Positions 9,353 to 17,341 of a stretch of 64,000 bases of DNA are shown here, one piece after another. The stretch covers positions 186,001 to 250,000 of the forward strand of contig JAHBNG010000003.1 of assembly GCA_019217005.1 (NCBI GenBank), in the 5' to 3' direction. The DNA is from Chloroflexi bacterium TSY (GTDB taxonomy: Bacteria; Chloroflexota; Anaerolineae; Caldilineales; Caldilineaceae). Each line of letters begins with the position of its first letter. Positions within the stretch are counted from its first letter, which is position 1. A model generated the notes under the pieces. It saw nothing but the letters and a program-made list of their open reading frames with translations. It did not search any database and had not been told where the DNA came from. The translations under genes were made by a program, and so were the position numbers.

Positions 9353-10113
9353 ATGAAACAATTTCGATTTTCTGGTGGCTGCAACTGTGGGGAAGTTCGG
9401 TACAGACTTCTGAGAGACCCTCTCTTTGTCCATGCATGTCACTGCATAAAGTGTCAGAAGAATGCTAGTTCTGTTTTCGGAATGACCACCATCATCTTAG
9501 AACAAGATTTTCAACTTGATTCGGGTAACCTCGTTGCTGAAGCGATACCGGACGCCCCACATCGTATAAGGAGATTTTGCACATCTTGCAAGGATCATAT
9601 TTTCACAACCGCCACCAATCACCCCGCAACGGCGCTACTAAAAACGGGAAGCCTAGTACTACTGTGCATCAAGTAAAGGCTCGATAATGTTCGATTTTTG
9701 CACAAGATAATGCGAGCGTTTAGCGGAAGCAAGACGACGTTGCTTGTAGCGAAGGCGCTCGATAGTCTCAGCGAGTGTCAAGACAGGTTTAGGCAGAACG
9801 GCATGGAGAAGTTCAACAACCTGTGGCAAAGTGAGAGCGGGGGCATCATATTTGAGGAAAAACTGAGAACGAGCCAAGAAACCAAAGGCCAAAATGACTA
9901 TACTACTGTGCAGCAATATATTGTGAAACACAAAGGAAATTCGTTATATTTCTGGGCATATTGCTAACAAAACGCAAACATAGTTGGCTGGATCTTCCCG
10001 ATAGTATTCCCCAATTTTATGAAGGATATGACCGCGCAACTACTTGGCCTACAGAAAGCCTCGAGCGGCTTGCGCAGGCGCTTAAGGCCATTCCAGAAAA
10101 AAATTGCCCATAA
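9353..10113 (+). pseudogene. GFA/CENP-V-type zinc-binding protein, interrupted by an insertion
   Basis: The 5' part (9353 to about 9650) encodes the GFA fold: GGCNCGEVRY at 8-17, CHCIKCQK at 29-36 and FCTSC further on, the Cys pairs that bind zinc. After LLKTGSL the frame runs into foreign sequence and stops at 9676. The missing C-terminal piece is found at 9973-10113 (RKHSWLDLPDSIPQFYEGYD then ATTWPTESLERLAQAL), which matches the usual GFA ending. In between lies about 300 bp with transposase-like sequence on the opposite strand. Family members are often annotated as formaldehyde-activating enzymes, although many act on other small molecules. As it stands the protein lacks its C-terminal third and about 15 residues at the break. 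Confidence 0.75.
9659..9931 (-). mobile_element. Transposase C-terminal remnant inserted in the GFA gene
   Basis: A minus-strand frame of 90 residues contains LTLPQVVELLHAVLP and ETIERLRYKQRRLASAKRSH, reminiscent of the tail of IS4/IS701-type transposases (judged by eye, not by search). The catalytic residues are absent. The 12-mer TACTACTGTGCA occurs at both edges (9657-9668 and 9901-9912). Those may be a short direct repeat of the element rather than a target duplication, because excision between them does not restore the host frame. The piece is best read as the end of an IS left after deletion. Confidence 0.5.
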
Positions 10114-10134
10114 GATGGAACGCATCACCCTTTT

Positions 10135-11514
10135 CTACAAATACACTTCTTTTTGATATTCGTAATGAACTCTGTCGGTAAAGTTGATCCCATGTTCTTC
10201 AAATTGCTTCACAATTTCCAGATTGATGGCCGTGCGCGTTTTTAGATTCGACGCATCGGGTTTAATCCAATAGAGCAACATAATATCGCGCGAGACTTCG
10301 GAAACCTGAACAAAGCCAGTGACCGCAACGTCCGTGGTGTTTTCATGAGATCTTGCAATATCTTTGAGTAATTTAAGCGCTACTTCAATTTTGTCATGCT
10401 TGGTTGAAGGAGCCAATTTGTAGACAGCAAACATTTGACGCCCTGCTTCGCTATCGACGTTGACAACCGCTTGATTTGCAACAGTGGAATTAGGCACATT
10501 CACAACGCGACCCTCATAGCGTGTCTTAACCTTCATGGTTCGAAAGCCTATATTTTCGACAACGCCATCAATGGGTTCGCCTGACTCGCTGCGAAATTGA
10601 ATGCGTGTTCCAGGTTTAAAGTGGCGATCAAGAAAGATATTCAGACCACCAATCAGATTGCCAACCGTATGCTGAGCCGCAAGCGCAAAGGCCAACCCGC
10701 CGATGCCAAGACTGGCAATGATCGCACTTGCATCATATCCCGCACTATTGATGGCAATAATCAGTCCCGATGTCCAGAGGAGAAACCGAACCGCTACGCC
10801 AACAATGGGTAACACTAAATCATCGATTGTATCTTCTGTTTGTTCTGCCCATGCTACCAGATAGGTGCGATGAACAAATGCATATAACCTTATCAGTAGC
10901 CAGGTAACGTTGAGTGTGAGGAGAAAGTCGAATCCGGTGTTTATCCCTGCTGTTAGCCAGTTTGGTAGGGTGACAAGATCCAAAAGCAAGTAGATTCCGG
11001 TAAGCCCGAATAGACCAAGTAAAGGGGATTGAATATCCTGAACAAAGCTCGAAACCTCTTTGGCACCACGCACGAAGCGAATCATGCGTAGCGATCGTAA
11101 AAAACGCAAGAACCGACCGACGCGCAATAATGAAACAAATGAAAAAGCTTCCAAATGCGCAGGGAGGAGCGGATTGAGTAGGATAGGAATCGTTGACAAA
11201 ACAACTATAAAATCTAGCTTGTTCCAATTCTCTTTCCAATAGCCTCGGAAACTCATCAGGCGGATCTTGAGAACCGCTTCAATCACAAAATAGATGGAGC
11301 AAATATAATCGATCCCTAACAAGATTGGATTGAATGCTGAATTACGAATGACTGGCAGGCTGACCAGCAAAACGACCACTGAATTAATCAAGACAACCGA
11401 TAAGACGGTGGGAAACCCAATCAGTACTTTCAGAAGAGGCCGTTCGTGAATGAGTTGTGTTTCGACTGTTGTTTCCACAGCCCCTTCCGGCTCAATTGTA
11501 ACCATTTCGCTCAT
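10135..11514 (-). CDS. MscS-type mechanosensitive channel with voltage-sensor-like N-terminus
   Basis: I place the start at ATG 11514 (AGGGAG upstream, 459 residues); longer versions read into the adjacent IS element. Residues about 30-150 look like a four-helix voltage sensor: an acidic residue in the second helix (YFVIEAVLKI), NKLDF in the third, and a fourth helix with Arg at 131, 134, 137, 140, 143, 146 and 149, exactly every third residue. Further membrane helices follow, then the MscS pore helix and beta domain (LGIGGLAFALAAQHTVGNLI, PNSTVANQAVVN). MscS channels open under membrane tension to release solutes in hypo-osmotic shock. An S4-like helix before an MscS pore suggests gating by potential as well, which is inference. 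It is the only intact gene between the broken GFA gene and the IS. Confidence 0.88.
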   Translation of the reverse strand: MSEMVTIEPEGAVETTVETQLIHERPLLKVLIGFPTVLSVVLINSVVVLLVSLPVIRNSAFNPILLGIDYICSIYFVIEAVLKIRLMSFRGYWKENWNKLDFIVVLSTIPILLNPLLPAHLEAFSFVSLLRVGRFLRFLRSLRMIRFVRGAKEVSSFVQDIQSPLLGLFGLTGIYLLLDLVTLPNWLTAGINTGFDFLLTLNVTWLLIRLYAFVHRTYLVAWAEQTEDTIDDLVLPIVGVAVRFLLWTSGLIIAINSAGYDASAIIASLGIGGLAFALAAQHTVGNLIGGLNIFLDRHFKPGTRIQFRSESGEPIDGVVENIGFRTMKVKTRYEGRVVNVPNSTVANQAVVNVDSEAGRQMFAVYKLAPSTKHDKIEVALKLLKDIARSHENTTDVAVTGFVQVSEVSRDIMLLYWIKPDASNLKTRTAINLEIVKQFEEHGINFTDRVHYEYQKEVYL

Positions 11515-11570
11515 TTTATTCTCCCTACCAGTGGCCGCGAAATTACCATACGAGAGATAGCCCAGACCTA

Positions 11571-12656
11571 GGTTCTGTTGACAAATGGGTAAAGCGAACG
11601 GAACCAAGCTAAAGGGAAAGTCAACGAGTTGACAGAAAGAGAACTTGAGTCTCCCCCAAAAGCATCAGAAAGACGAAAGGAAAAAAGAGGTCCTAACGTA
11701 ACCAGATAAGCGAAGAAGCAAAGAACAAAAAGCCGAGATAACGACTATCAAGCTTCTCGAAGCGAGAAAAGAGACGGCGAAGCCATTTGATTTTGTTGAA
11801 AAAACATTCGACCAGATAACGAACTTGGTAAAGATGTTGGTCATAGTCTATGGACTCAGTGCGACTGCTGCGAGGAGGAATGACGGGAATGGCCTCGACA
11901 TCAGAGAGGATGAAGTCTCTCAAGTCGTCCGAATCATAGGCCTTATCAGCAATGACATAATCGCTCTTGTGGCCGGTGAGGAGGAGTTCTGCTTGAGTCA
12001 CCTCATGTCGCTGCCCACCGGTCAAGACAAAATCGATGGGATAGCCTAAGCCATCAACAAGTGCATGGATCTTGGTACTGAAGCCACCTTTGCTGCGACC
12101 CAGTGCCTGACTTTCCTGCCCCCCTCGCTTGGCTGGTGCACCGGCTGCACAGGGATGGGCGCGGATGACAGTGCCATCTGGAATCAGCCATTCCAAGTCC
12201 GCATCTTTTGAGAAATAGGCAAACATCTCCGACCAGATGTTGCGGTCACACCAACGACTGAATCGTTGATAGATGCTATTCCAGTTGCCATATCTCTCGG
12301 GGACATCCCGCCAAGGGGCACCGGTCCGCAATACCCAGAAGACTCCTTCCATGAAGCGGCGGCATTTGACTCCTTTTCCGAGATAGACACCTGGATGTTG
12401 GTAGAGAAAGCGCTGGATTTTGCGCCATTCTCGATTGTTTATTCTTCTCCGTTCTCGCTCGATTGTTCTCGTTTCCTTTCTCTTTCTGCTTTTGATTCTT
12501 TGCTACCAGTCTACTCGATTTACGTTTGCGTCGCGTTAGAATTACGTTTACATAATGTTAGAATTACATTTGCTTTTTGTTTGATCATCCCTTTTCTGGC
12601 GGATTTTCTCCCTTTTTGTCTGTTTTTTTACTGATTTTTCATTTGTCAACAGAACC
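11571..12656 (-). mobile_element. Complete IS5-type insertion sequence
   Basis: The element is bounded by 17-bp perfect terminal inverted repeats, GGTTCTGTTGACAAATG at 11571-11587 and its reverse complement ending at 12656. TA flanks it on both sides (CCTA before, TAAT after), consistent with the short TA-type duplication of IS5 relatives. Total length is 1086 bp. It holds one transposase gene on the minus strand. Its left end sits 57 bp upstream of the MscS start, so it may have displaced or supplied that gene's promoter. Confidence 0.88.
11693..12352 (-). CDS. IS5-family DDE transposase
   Basis: The protein has the IS5 hallmarks: VLRTGAPWRDVPERYG, first Asp in IPDGTVIRAH, second Asp in ADKAYDSDDLR, and the Tyr-x2-Arg-x3-Glu-x6-Lys signature in YQVRYLVECFFNKIK. 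The frame stays open upstream of ATG 12352 and encodes typical N-terminal IS5 sequence (EWRKIQRFLYQHPGVYLGKG), up to a stop near 12510. No ATG, GTG or TTG occurs in that extension. Either an unusual start codon is used, or the N-terminus has lost its start and the transposase is now truncated to about 219 residues. The DDE triad is intact. Confidence 0.85.
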   Translation of the reverse strand: MEGVFWVLRTGAPWRDVPERYGNWNSIYQRFSRWCDRNIWSEMFAYFSKDADLEWLIPDGTVIRAHPCAAGAPAKRGGQESQALGRSKGGFSTKIHALVDGLGYPIDFVLTGGQRHEVTQAELLLTGHKSDYVIADKAYDSDDLRDFILSDVEAIPVIPPRSSRTESIDYDQHLYQVRYLVECFFNKIKWLRRLFSRFEKLDSRYLGFLFFASSLIWLR

Positions 12657-12967
12657 TAATATATCGCTCCTCATCTTGGGTTCAGCTGAAGATTCGAAAG
12701 AGTATCGCAACAAACTTCGTATACAAATATATGCTATACCACAAACGGGTGAATGTCGATGGTACCTTTGGGCTATTTTTTGACTACAATTCCCGCTCCT
12801 CGGCCGAACACAAGTAACGTTTTTGGCAGGATCTTGCCATTGCATGTGTTAGCTGAATACAGCGAAGAGGAGCATTGGTAATTGCTGATTTATTGTGAAG
12901 AAATTAATTTTTTAGGAGAGAAATGAGTGAGGGTATTATAAATGAGAGTGAGCGATATATTCAAAAT
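12657..12967. other. Intergenic region downstream of IS5
   Basis: This is AT-rich sequence of 311 bp between the IS5 right end and the NUDIX stop codon. No open frame with a plausible start and ribosome-binding site was seen on either strand, and no strong inverted repeat. Confidence 0.4.
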
Positions 12968-13522
12968 CTATCTGGCTTCCATATACTTCGCATAGCCGAG
13001 GCGATATAGATCTGCCAACTCTGGATCTTCTTGGCTGAGGAAAGCAATGGCTGTATGAAGCGGAAGAACTTGTGCCTTAACGCCATCATCGAGTTCAACT
13101 GGATCCGATGGCATCTGTACAATCTCAACCTGTGCCCACATTACGACGCGGATACTGCGTGGATGAGGAAGGTGTGGGCGCAGGGCAGAGGATGCATTGC
13201 GCACACAATCAAACATGCAGAATGGCTCCATATTGAGAATTTTTGCCCCCGCCTCTTCAAGGATTTCACGATGGGCTGTGTCTATCCAGTGTTCGTCTGG
13301 TTCACATGTGCCACCAGGAATCCAGATGTGGCCATCCTGCTTTCTCACAATGATACACTGGTCAACGATGCCTTGATCGTTGGCGATCAAGGGAATGATC
13401 CATGCATTGGATGCGAACTGATTGGCCAATTGAGCATCGTAGTTACGCAGACGCACGAACATATTGCCACGTGTGGTTTCCCGTGTAAGATTGGGATATT
13501 GCACAAACACTTCCTCATTCAT
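12968..13522 (-). CDS. NUDIX hydrolase
   Basis: The 184-residue protein contains a complete NUDIX box, G-x5-E-x7-REILEEAGA, within GGTCEPDEHWIDTAHR and the residues after it. This box binds the metal that cleaves nucleoside diphosphate-linked substrates. The substrate is not predictable. The start lies six bases after the stop of the MmgE/PrpD gene on the same strand, so the two are very likely co-transcribed and perhaps translationally linked. It is the last gene of the transporter-PrpD run, and its 3' side faces the IS5 element. Confidence 0.9.
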   Translation of the reverse strand: MNEEVFVQYPNLTRETTRGNMFVRLRNYDAQLANQFASNAWIIPLIANDQGIVDQCIIVRKQDGHIWIPGGTCEPDEHWIDTAHREILEEAGAKILNMEPFCMFDCVRNASSALRPHLPHPRSIRVVMWAQVEIVQMPSDPVELDDGVKAQVLPLHTAIAFLSQEDPELADLYRLGYAKYMEAR

Positions 13523-13528
13523 ACTTTC

Positions 13529-14872
13529 TCAAAGCGGCCCATCTTCCAGCGTCAACACCCAACCGAGCCAAGCACCAACCTCGGCGTCGTGACCCCCATA
13601 TATTGCCAACGTGCGGAATTTAGCTTCTAATTCATCCATTGTCAATTGGTTTGTCGGATCACCTTTGGGGTGGCGTACTTCGTGGCGTATGATTGTGTCA
13701 TTTTCCAATTGCACGTGAAGACGAACGGGCCACTCGGCAGGGTATGCTTGTTCAAATTCAGGTGTTACTTTGGCTTGAATAAGTGGAAGCAACTCACGTA
13801 TCTCTGGATCATGGATGATGGTCGCTGTAAAGTCTGTTAAGCCAACCTGTCCACGCAAAAGAGCCGCGGCCACACAATAATGCAGACTGAACTTGGCGGC
13901 ATAAGGTGTTTGTGGATCAGGATTGTCACACAGATCGAGTGCGGCTTGATAGGTTTCGAGCTTGACCTGAATAATGCGATGGCCATTGAGTTGCCGACGT
14001 AATGCGAGCGCCGCATCAACGGCTGGGTGCGTGTGCCGACAAGATGCATGGGGTTTGATCGAGACACCACTGATCTTGAACTTTGGTAGATGCTTGGTCG
14101 GATCGTCGATATTGAGTCCTTCTAACACACGTTCTGGAACCGCTTCTGGTGCCATTGCAGCAAAAAATCCCCGCTCTCCCTCCAAAATTTGACGTGCGCC
14201 TGTAAATCCACACTTGGCGAGATCCGCGGCCAAAACTCCGCTTGATGCCGCGCGGCCAGCGTGAAGATGCTTGCTCATGTCGCCATCAGCATTGAACTGC
14301 CAAAGACCAGCCGCTTGTGTGCCTGCATTGCCAAAGGCCCAAACAAACTGCTTGGCATTCAACCCTAACAGCCAACCCGCTGCCGCCGCTGCACCAAAAA
14401 CGCCACACGTTGCCGTATTGTGGAAGTAGTAATAATGCTCTTTTCCAACAGCCTCACCAATCCTGATGGCGACTTCATAGCCAGCCACAATTGCTGTCAA
14501 GAACTCTTCCCCGGTCCTATGTTCTCTCTGCGCAACAGCCAATGCCGCTGGAATAACAACCGCCGCTGGATGGACAACTGATCGTCGCTCCAGGTCATCC
14601 ATCTCGACAATGTGAGACAAAGCCCCATTAACAAGTGCTGCGCCATCAGCCGACAGACTTCGATCCCCTCCCACAATGGAGCAGTCACCATCAGGCAAAG
14701 CTTCTGCATAATCGAGCATCATTCGTCCTGGTTCAGTGGCATGACCCGCCAATGTCGAGCCAAGCCAGTCGATTAGATAGAAGCGTGCGGCGTCAAATGT
14801 CTCTATTGGGAATTCTTGCGCGCGCCAAGACACAAGCTGGTCCGCCAACGATTCAGTAAGAGATTTGATCAT
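13529..14872 (-). CDS. MmgE/PrpD-family protein
   Basis: From ATG 14872 the protein has 447 residues and starts with IKSLTESLADQLVSWR, as in the family. Conserved blocks include the Gly/Ala-rich helix near 40-60 (DWLGSTLAGHATEP), NGALSHIVEMDD, and KPHASCRHTHPAVDAAL. The family includes 2-methylcitrate dehydratase and cis-aconitate-type lyases or isomerases acting on carboxylic acids. Position after a sugar ABC transporter suggests it processes an imported or derived organic acid, which is inference. A longer frame to 15082 exists, but that extension crosses a hairpin repeat and is not family-like. The ribosome-binding site is weak. Confidence 0.88.
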   Translation of the reverse strand: MIKSLTESLADQLVSWRAQEFPIETFDAARFYLIDWLGSTLAGHATEPGRMMLDYAEALPDGDCSIVGGDRSLSADGAALVNGALSHIVEMDDLERRSVVHPAAVVIPAALAVAQREHRTGEEFLTAIVAGYEVAIRIGEAVGKEHYYYFHNTATCGVFGAAAAAGWLLGLNAKQFVWAFGNAGTQAAGLWQFNADGDMSKHLHAGRAASSGVLAADLAKCGFTGARQILEGERGFFAAMAPEAVPERVLEGLNIDDPTKHLPKFKISGVSIKPHASCRHTHPAVDAALALRRQLNGHRIIQVKLETYQAALDLCDNPDPQTPYAAKFSLHYCVAAALLRGQVGLTDFTATIIHDPEIRELLPLIQAKVTPEFEQAYPAEWPVRLHVQLENDTIIRHEVRHPKGDPTNQLTMDELEAKFRTLAIYGGHDAEVGAWLGWVLTLEDGPL

Positions 14873-15031
14873 GATGTTTGTTCTGTTCTTAATGACTACA
14901 GTGGATTCCAGGAAGAAGTGGATTCTGTGGCTTACCAACTGACGGTCTATCTCGAATCGAACCAATGGTTTTTGACGATCCGACAATGTCGAGCAATTGT
15001 AGAACCAACAGCCTGTTTGTTTAGAACCGGA

Positions 15032-15092
15032 ATTAAATAACTTGAACACGATTCTTCGCTTCACTCGAGAATGGCTGTTCAACTTATTTAAT
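15032..15092. repeat. 61-bp hairpin repeat
   Basis: ATTAAATAACTTGAAC at 15032-15047 pairs with GTTCAACTTATTTAAT at 15077-15092 with one mismatch. An inner GATTCTTC/GAGAAT pairing extends the structure. It lies between the permease and PrpD genes of the same strand and could be a small palindromic mobile element or a transcript-processing hairpin. Confidence 0.6.
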
Positions 15093-15163
15093 GCTCATTC
15101 CTTAGCATCACCAACGAATAGACTCTATCATTAACCTGAAACAACGACTGACGCGACGGTTGT

Positions 15164-16081
15164 CTATCCCTTGAGTCCCGTCAGCGAAATTCCTTCAATA
15201 AAGGTGCGTTGGGTAAGGAAAAAGGCGATGACGATTGGCAACGTCACCAGCGTGCTTACCGACATCAGGTAAGGATAGGCAAGCCGCGTGACACCAATTT
15301 GGGAAATGGTACGGCGCAGGTTGTTGATCCCGAGCGCGATTGGATAGAGTTCTTCCTGGTTAATATAGATCAACGGTTGTAAATACTCATTCCAAGCGTT
15401 CATGAACGTAAAGAGAGCAACAACAGTTAATGCTGGTTTGACCAGGGGGAGAATGATCTTCCAAAAGATACCCAGCTCATTTGCACCATCAATGCGTGCC
15501 GCATCCGATAATTCCTGGGGAAGCGTCATATAGAACTGACGCAACATAAAGATGAAGTAGGGCGCGCCAAAGAAGCCAGGGACGACCAGTGGCAAATAGG
15601 TGTTAACCCAATCAAGATTCTTGAAGGTGATGAAAAGGGGCACCATCGTCACCTGATAAGGAATCATCATGGTTGCCACACAAATGAAAAAGAAGAAATC
15701 GCGTCCAATCCAGCGGACTCGTGCAAAACCATAGGCCACAAACGCCGACGAAAGCGTGACGCCGATTGTCAAAGGAATCGCAAAGAGGAAAACTGTGTTG
15801 AGAAGATAGCGATTGAAATTATGGGTTGACCAAGCATTCCAAAAATTTTCCCATTGGGCCGGGATCGGAATCCAAACCGGAGGCACAGAGAAAACCTGTG
15901 AGTCATTCTTAACTGCTGAGGAGACCATCCAATAAAAGGGAAAGATAAAGCTGAGCGCCAATACGATGAGGATCGTATATTTGAGCAGCTGAATCAACAG
16001 ATTGTTAAATTGTAAACCAGCCTGCGATTGAGTCGTTACTGAACCACCTACCTCACTCGCCGACGATGCACGAATTGCCAC
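15164..16081 (-). CDS. Carbohydrate ABC transporter permease (MalG-like)
   Basis: This 305-residue protein has six predicted membrane helices. The EAA loop near residue 200 (DAARIDGANELGIFWKIILP) contacts the ATPase in CUT1-type sugar importers. The start is GTG at 16081, with AGGAG ten bases upstream. It is the second permease of an operon running binding protein, MalF-like permease, MalG-like permease. No ATP-binding subunit gene is present here, so the transporter probably borrows a shared MsmK/MalK-type ATPase encoded elsewhere. Two palindromic repeats separate it from the upstream permease. Confidence 0.92.
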   Translation of the reverse strand: MAIRASSASEVGGSVTTQSQAGLQFNNLLIQLLKYTILIVLALSFIFPFYWMVSSAVKNDSQVFSVPPVWIPIPAQWENFWNAWSTHNFNRYLLNTVFLFAIPLTIGVTLSSAFVAYGFARVRWIGRDFFFFICVATMMIPYQVTMVPLFITFKNLDWVNTYLPLVVPGFFGAPYFIFMLRQFYMTLPQELSDAARIDGANELGIFWKIILPLVKPALTVVALFTFMNAWNEYLQPLIYINQEELYPIALGINNLRRTISQIGVTRLAYPYLMSVSTLVTLPIVIAFFLTQRTFIEGISLTGLKG

Positions 16082-16106
16082 GGGCTGCTATCTCCTAGAA
16101 AAATTT

Positions 16107-16184
16107 GAGTGTTTACCACAAAGTGTGTGAACGAACACTGTTCAGTCAGAAAACCGCCGCATTTACACACTTTGGGACACACTC
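16107..16184. mobile_element. 78-bp element, family B, copy 1
   Basis: Termini GAGTGTTTACCACAAAGTGTG and its counterpart ending CACTTTGGGACACACTC form imperfect inverted repeats. The same 78-bp unit occurs in reverse orientation at 35521-35598, with identical length and high identity. The flanks carry a near-duplicate GAAAAATTT/GAAAATTT. It has no coding capacity. Confidence 0.8.
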
Positions 16185-16198
16185 CCGAAAATTTATCC

Positions 16199-16282
16199 TA
16201 TACTTTGCTCTGTATGAAAACCGTAGTCTGGTCTCTCTGGTAGAGCTTTCGAAAACTACGGTTTTCATCACAACCGCGGAAT
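16199..16282. mobile_element. About 84-bp element, family C, copy 1
   Basis: Reading on the minus strand, GCGGTTGTGATGAAAACCGTAG near one end is repeated in two parts at 44445-44530, and the other end TATACTTTGCTCTGTATGAAA is shared exactly. Internally TGAAAACCGTAG pairs with CTACGGTTTTCA. It sits just upstream of the MalG-like gene, next to family B, and ends within four bases of the MalF-like stop codon. Confidence 0.7.
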
Positions 16283-16285
16283 AAG

Positions 16286-17212
16286 CTATTCGCTCCCGTA
16301 ATGAACCCATCGGTTCGACGTACGGAAGAGTAGCACAGTAAAGAGAACAATCACAACAAAGAGAATCCAAGCCAATGCGGAAGCTTTACCCATGCGGAAG
16401 AACATAAAAGCATTGCGGTAGAGAAAGAGCGAATAGAACTCGGTTGAATTGGCCGGTCCGCCGTTTGTTAAAAGCCAGGGTAAGGTAAAATTTTGGAAAC
16501 CGTAGATGAAACCGATTACCAGGTTAAAAAGAATGACTGGCGTACACATGGGAACCGTGATGTTACGAAATTTCTGCCAGGCGTTCGCTCCATCAACCGT
16601 CGCAGCTTCATAGAGAGAGCGCGGAACATCCTGCAACGTGGCGAGAAAGATCACCATCGCATTGCCTTGCGCCCAGATGTGAATCATGATGAGGGATGGT
16701 TTTGCCAAGGTAGGGTTTGCAATAAATGGAATCGTTGGTAAACCAACCCCCTGCAAGAATGCATTGACTGCGCCAAATTGCACATTCAATAGAAACTGCC
16801 AGACAATCGCAGTCACAATGGCTGGTACAATGGCTGGGAAAAAGAAGATAGTGCGAAAAACGGACCGCCATTTGATATCCGTATTCAGCAACGTGGCCAT
16901 CAGAAATGCACCAACCACTCCAAGCGGAATCCCAATCGCAACATAATAGATCGTGTTATAGGTGACCTGCCAAAACGTGGGATCAACCGTGAAGATCTCT
17001 ATGTAATTCCTTAAACCGATCCACTTTGCATCTCGCAGTAGATCATAACGTGTAAAGCTATAATAAAGTGACGAAACGAGTGGATAGATCGTCCAAAAAC
17101 AGAGACCCAAGAGCCAGGGTGCGATAAAAAAGAGGCCTGTCCCAATGTTGCGCCACTCCGCTCGCGTCAGTCGTCGTAAAGGCCGCTGTGGCTTGATAGT
17201 TGCTGCTGACAT
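16286..17212 (-). CDS. Carbohydrate ABC transporter permease (MalF-like)
   Basis: From ATG 17212 the protein has 308 residues and starts SAATIKPQRPLRRLTRAEWR, a cytoplasmic basic tail before the first helix (GLFFIAPWLLGLCFWTIYPL). The EAA loop reads EAATVDGANAWQKFRNITVP. It forms the membrane channel with the MalG-like subunit for import of a sugar or glycoside. A frame extension to 17269 exists, but it would overlap the inverted repeat that follows the binding-protein gene. No strong ribosome-binding site precedes ATG 17212, so the start is moderately certain. Confidence 0.9.
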   Translation of the reverse strand: MSAATIKPQRPLRRLTRAEWRNIGTGLFFIAPWLLGLCFWTIYPLVSSLYYSFTRYDLLRDAKWIGLRNYIEIFTVDPTFWQVTYNTIYYVAIGIPLGVVGAFLMATLLNTDIKWRSVFRTIFFFPAIVPAIVTAIVWQFLLNVQFGAVNAFLQGVGLPTIPFIANPTLAKPSLIMIHIWAQGNAMVIFLATLQDVPRSLYEAATVDGANAWQKFRNITVPMCTPVILFNLVIGFIYGFQNFTLPWLLTNGGPANSTEFYSLFLYRNAFMFFRMGKASALAWILFVVIVLFTVLLFRTSNRWVHYGSE

Positions 17213-17231
17213 AAGATGTGTAACCGTATTG

Positions 17232-17277
17232 CGTAATGCGTGATTCGTGTCTATGTGCCCAAGAATCACGCATTACG
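17232..17277. terminator. Perfect 15-bp hairpin between binding protein and permease genes
   Basis: CGTAATGCGTGATTC (17232-17246) and GAATCACGCATTACG (17263-17277) form a perfect stem with a 16-nt loop. Lying between the solute-binding protein and the permeases, it could stop part of the transcripts or protect the upstream mRNA. Either would give more binding protein than permease, a common arrangement in sugar ABC operons. There is no T tract, and a related sequence at 49147-49206 suggests it also belongs to a repeat family. Confidence 0.5.
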
Positions 17278-17341
17278 TCCTATCCTATCTAAATCGCTGA
17301 ACCGAAACCTAGAACTGCGAACTCAGAGCTTCGAACTCTCT

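Noticed and set aside
11515..11607. N-terminal extension of the MscS channel into the IS5 end
   Set aside because: The extension reads through the IS terminal repeat, while ATG 11514 has a good ribosome-binding site.
14873..15082. N-terminal extension of the MmgE/PrpD protein
   Set aside because: The extra 70 residues cross a hairpin repeat, lack family similarity, and the family start matches ATG 14872.
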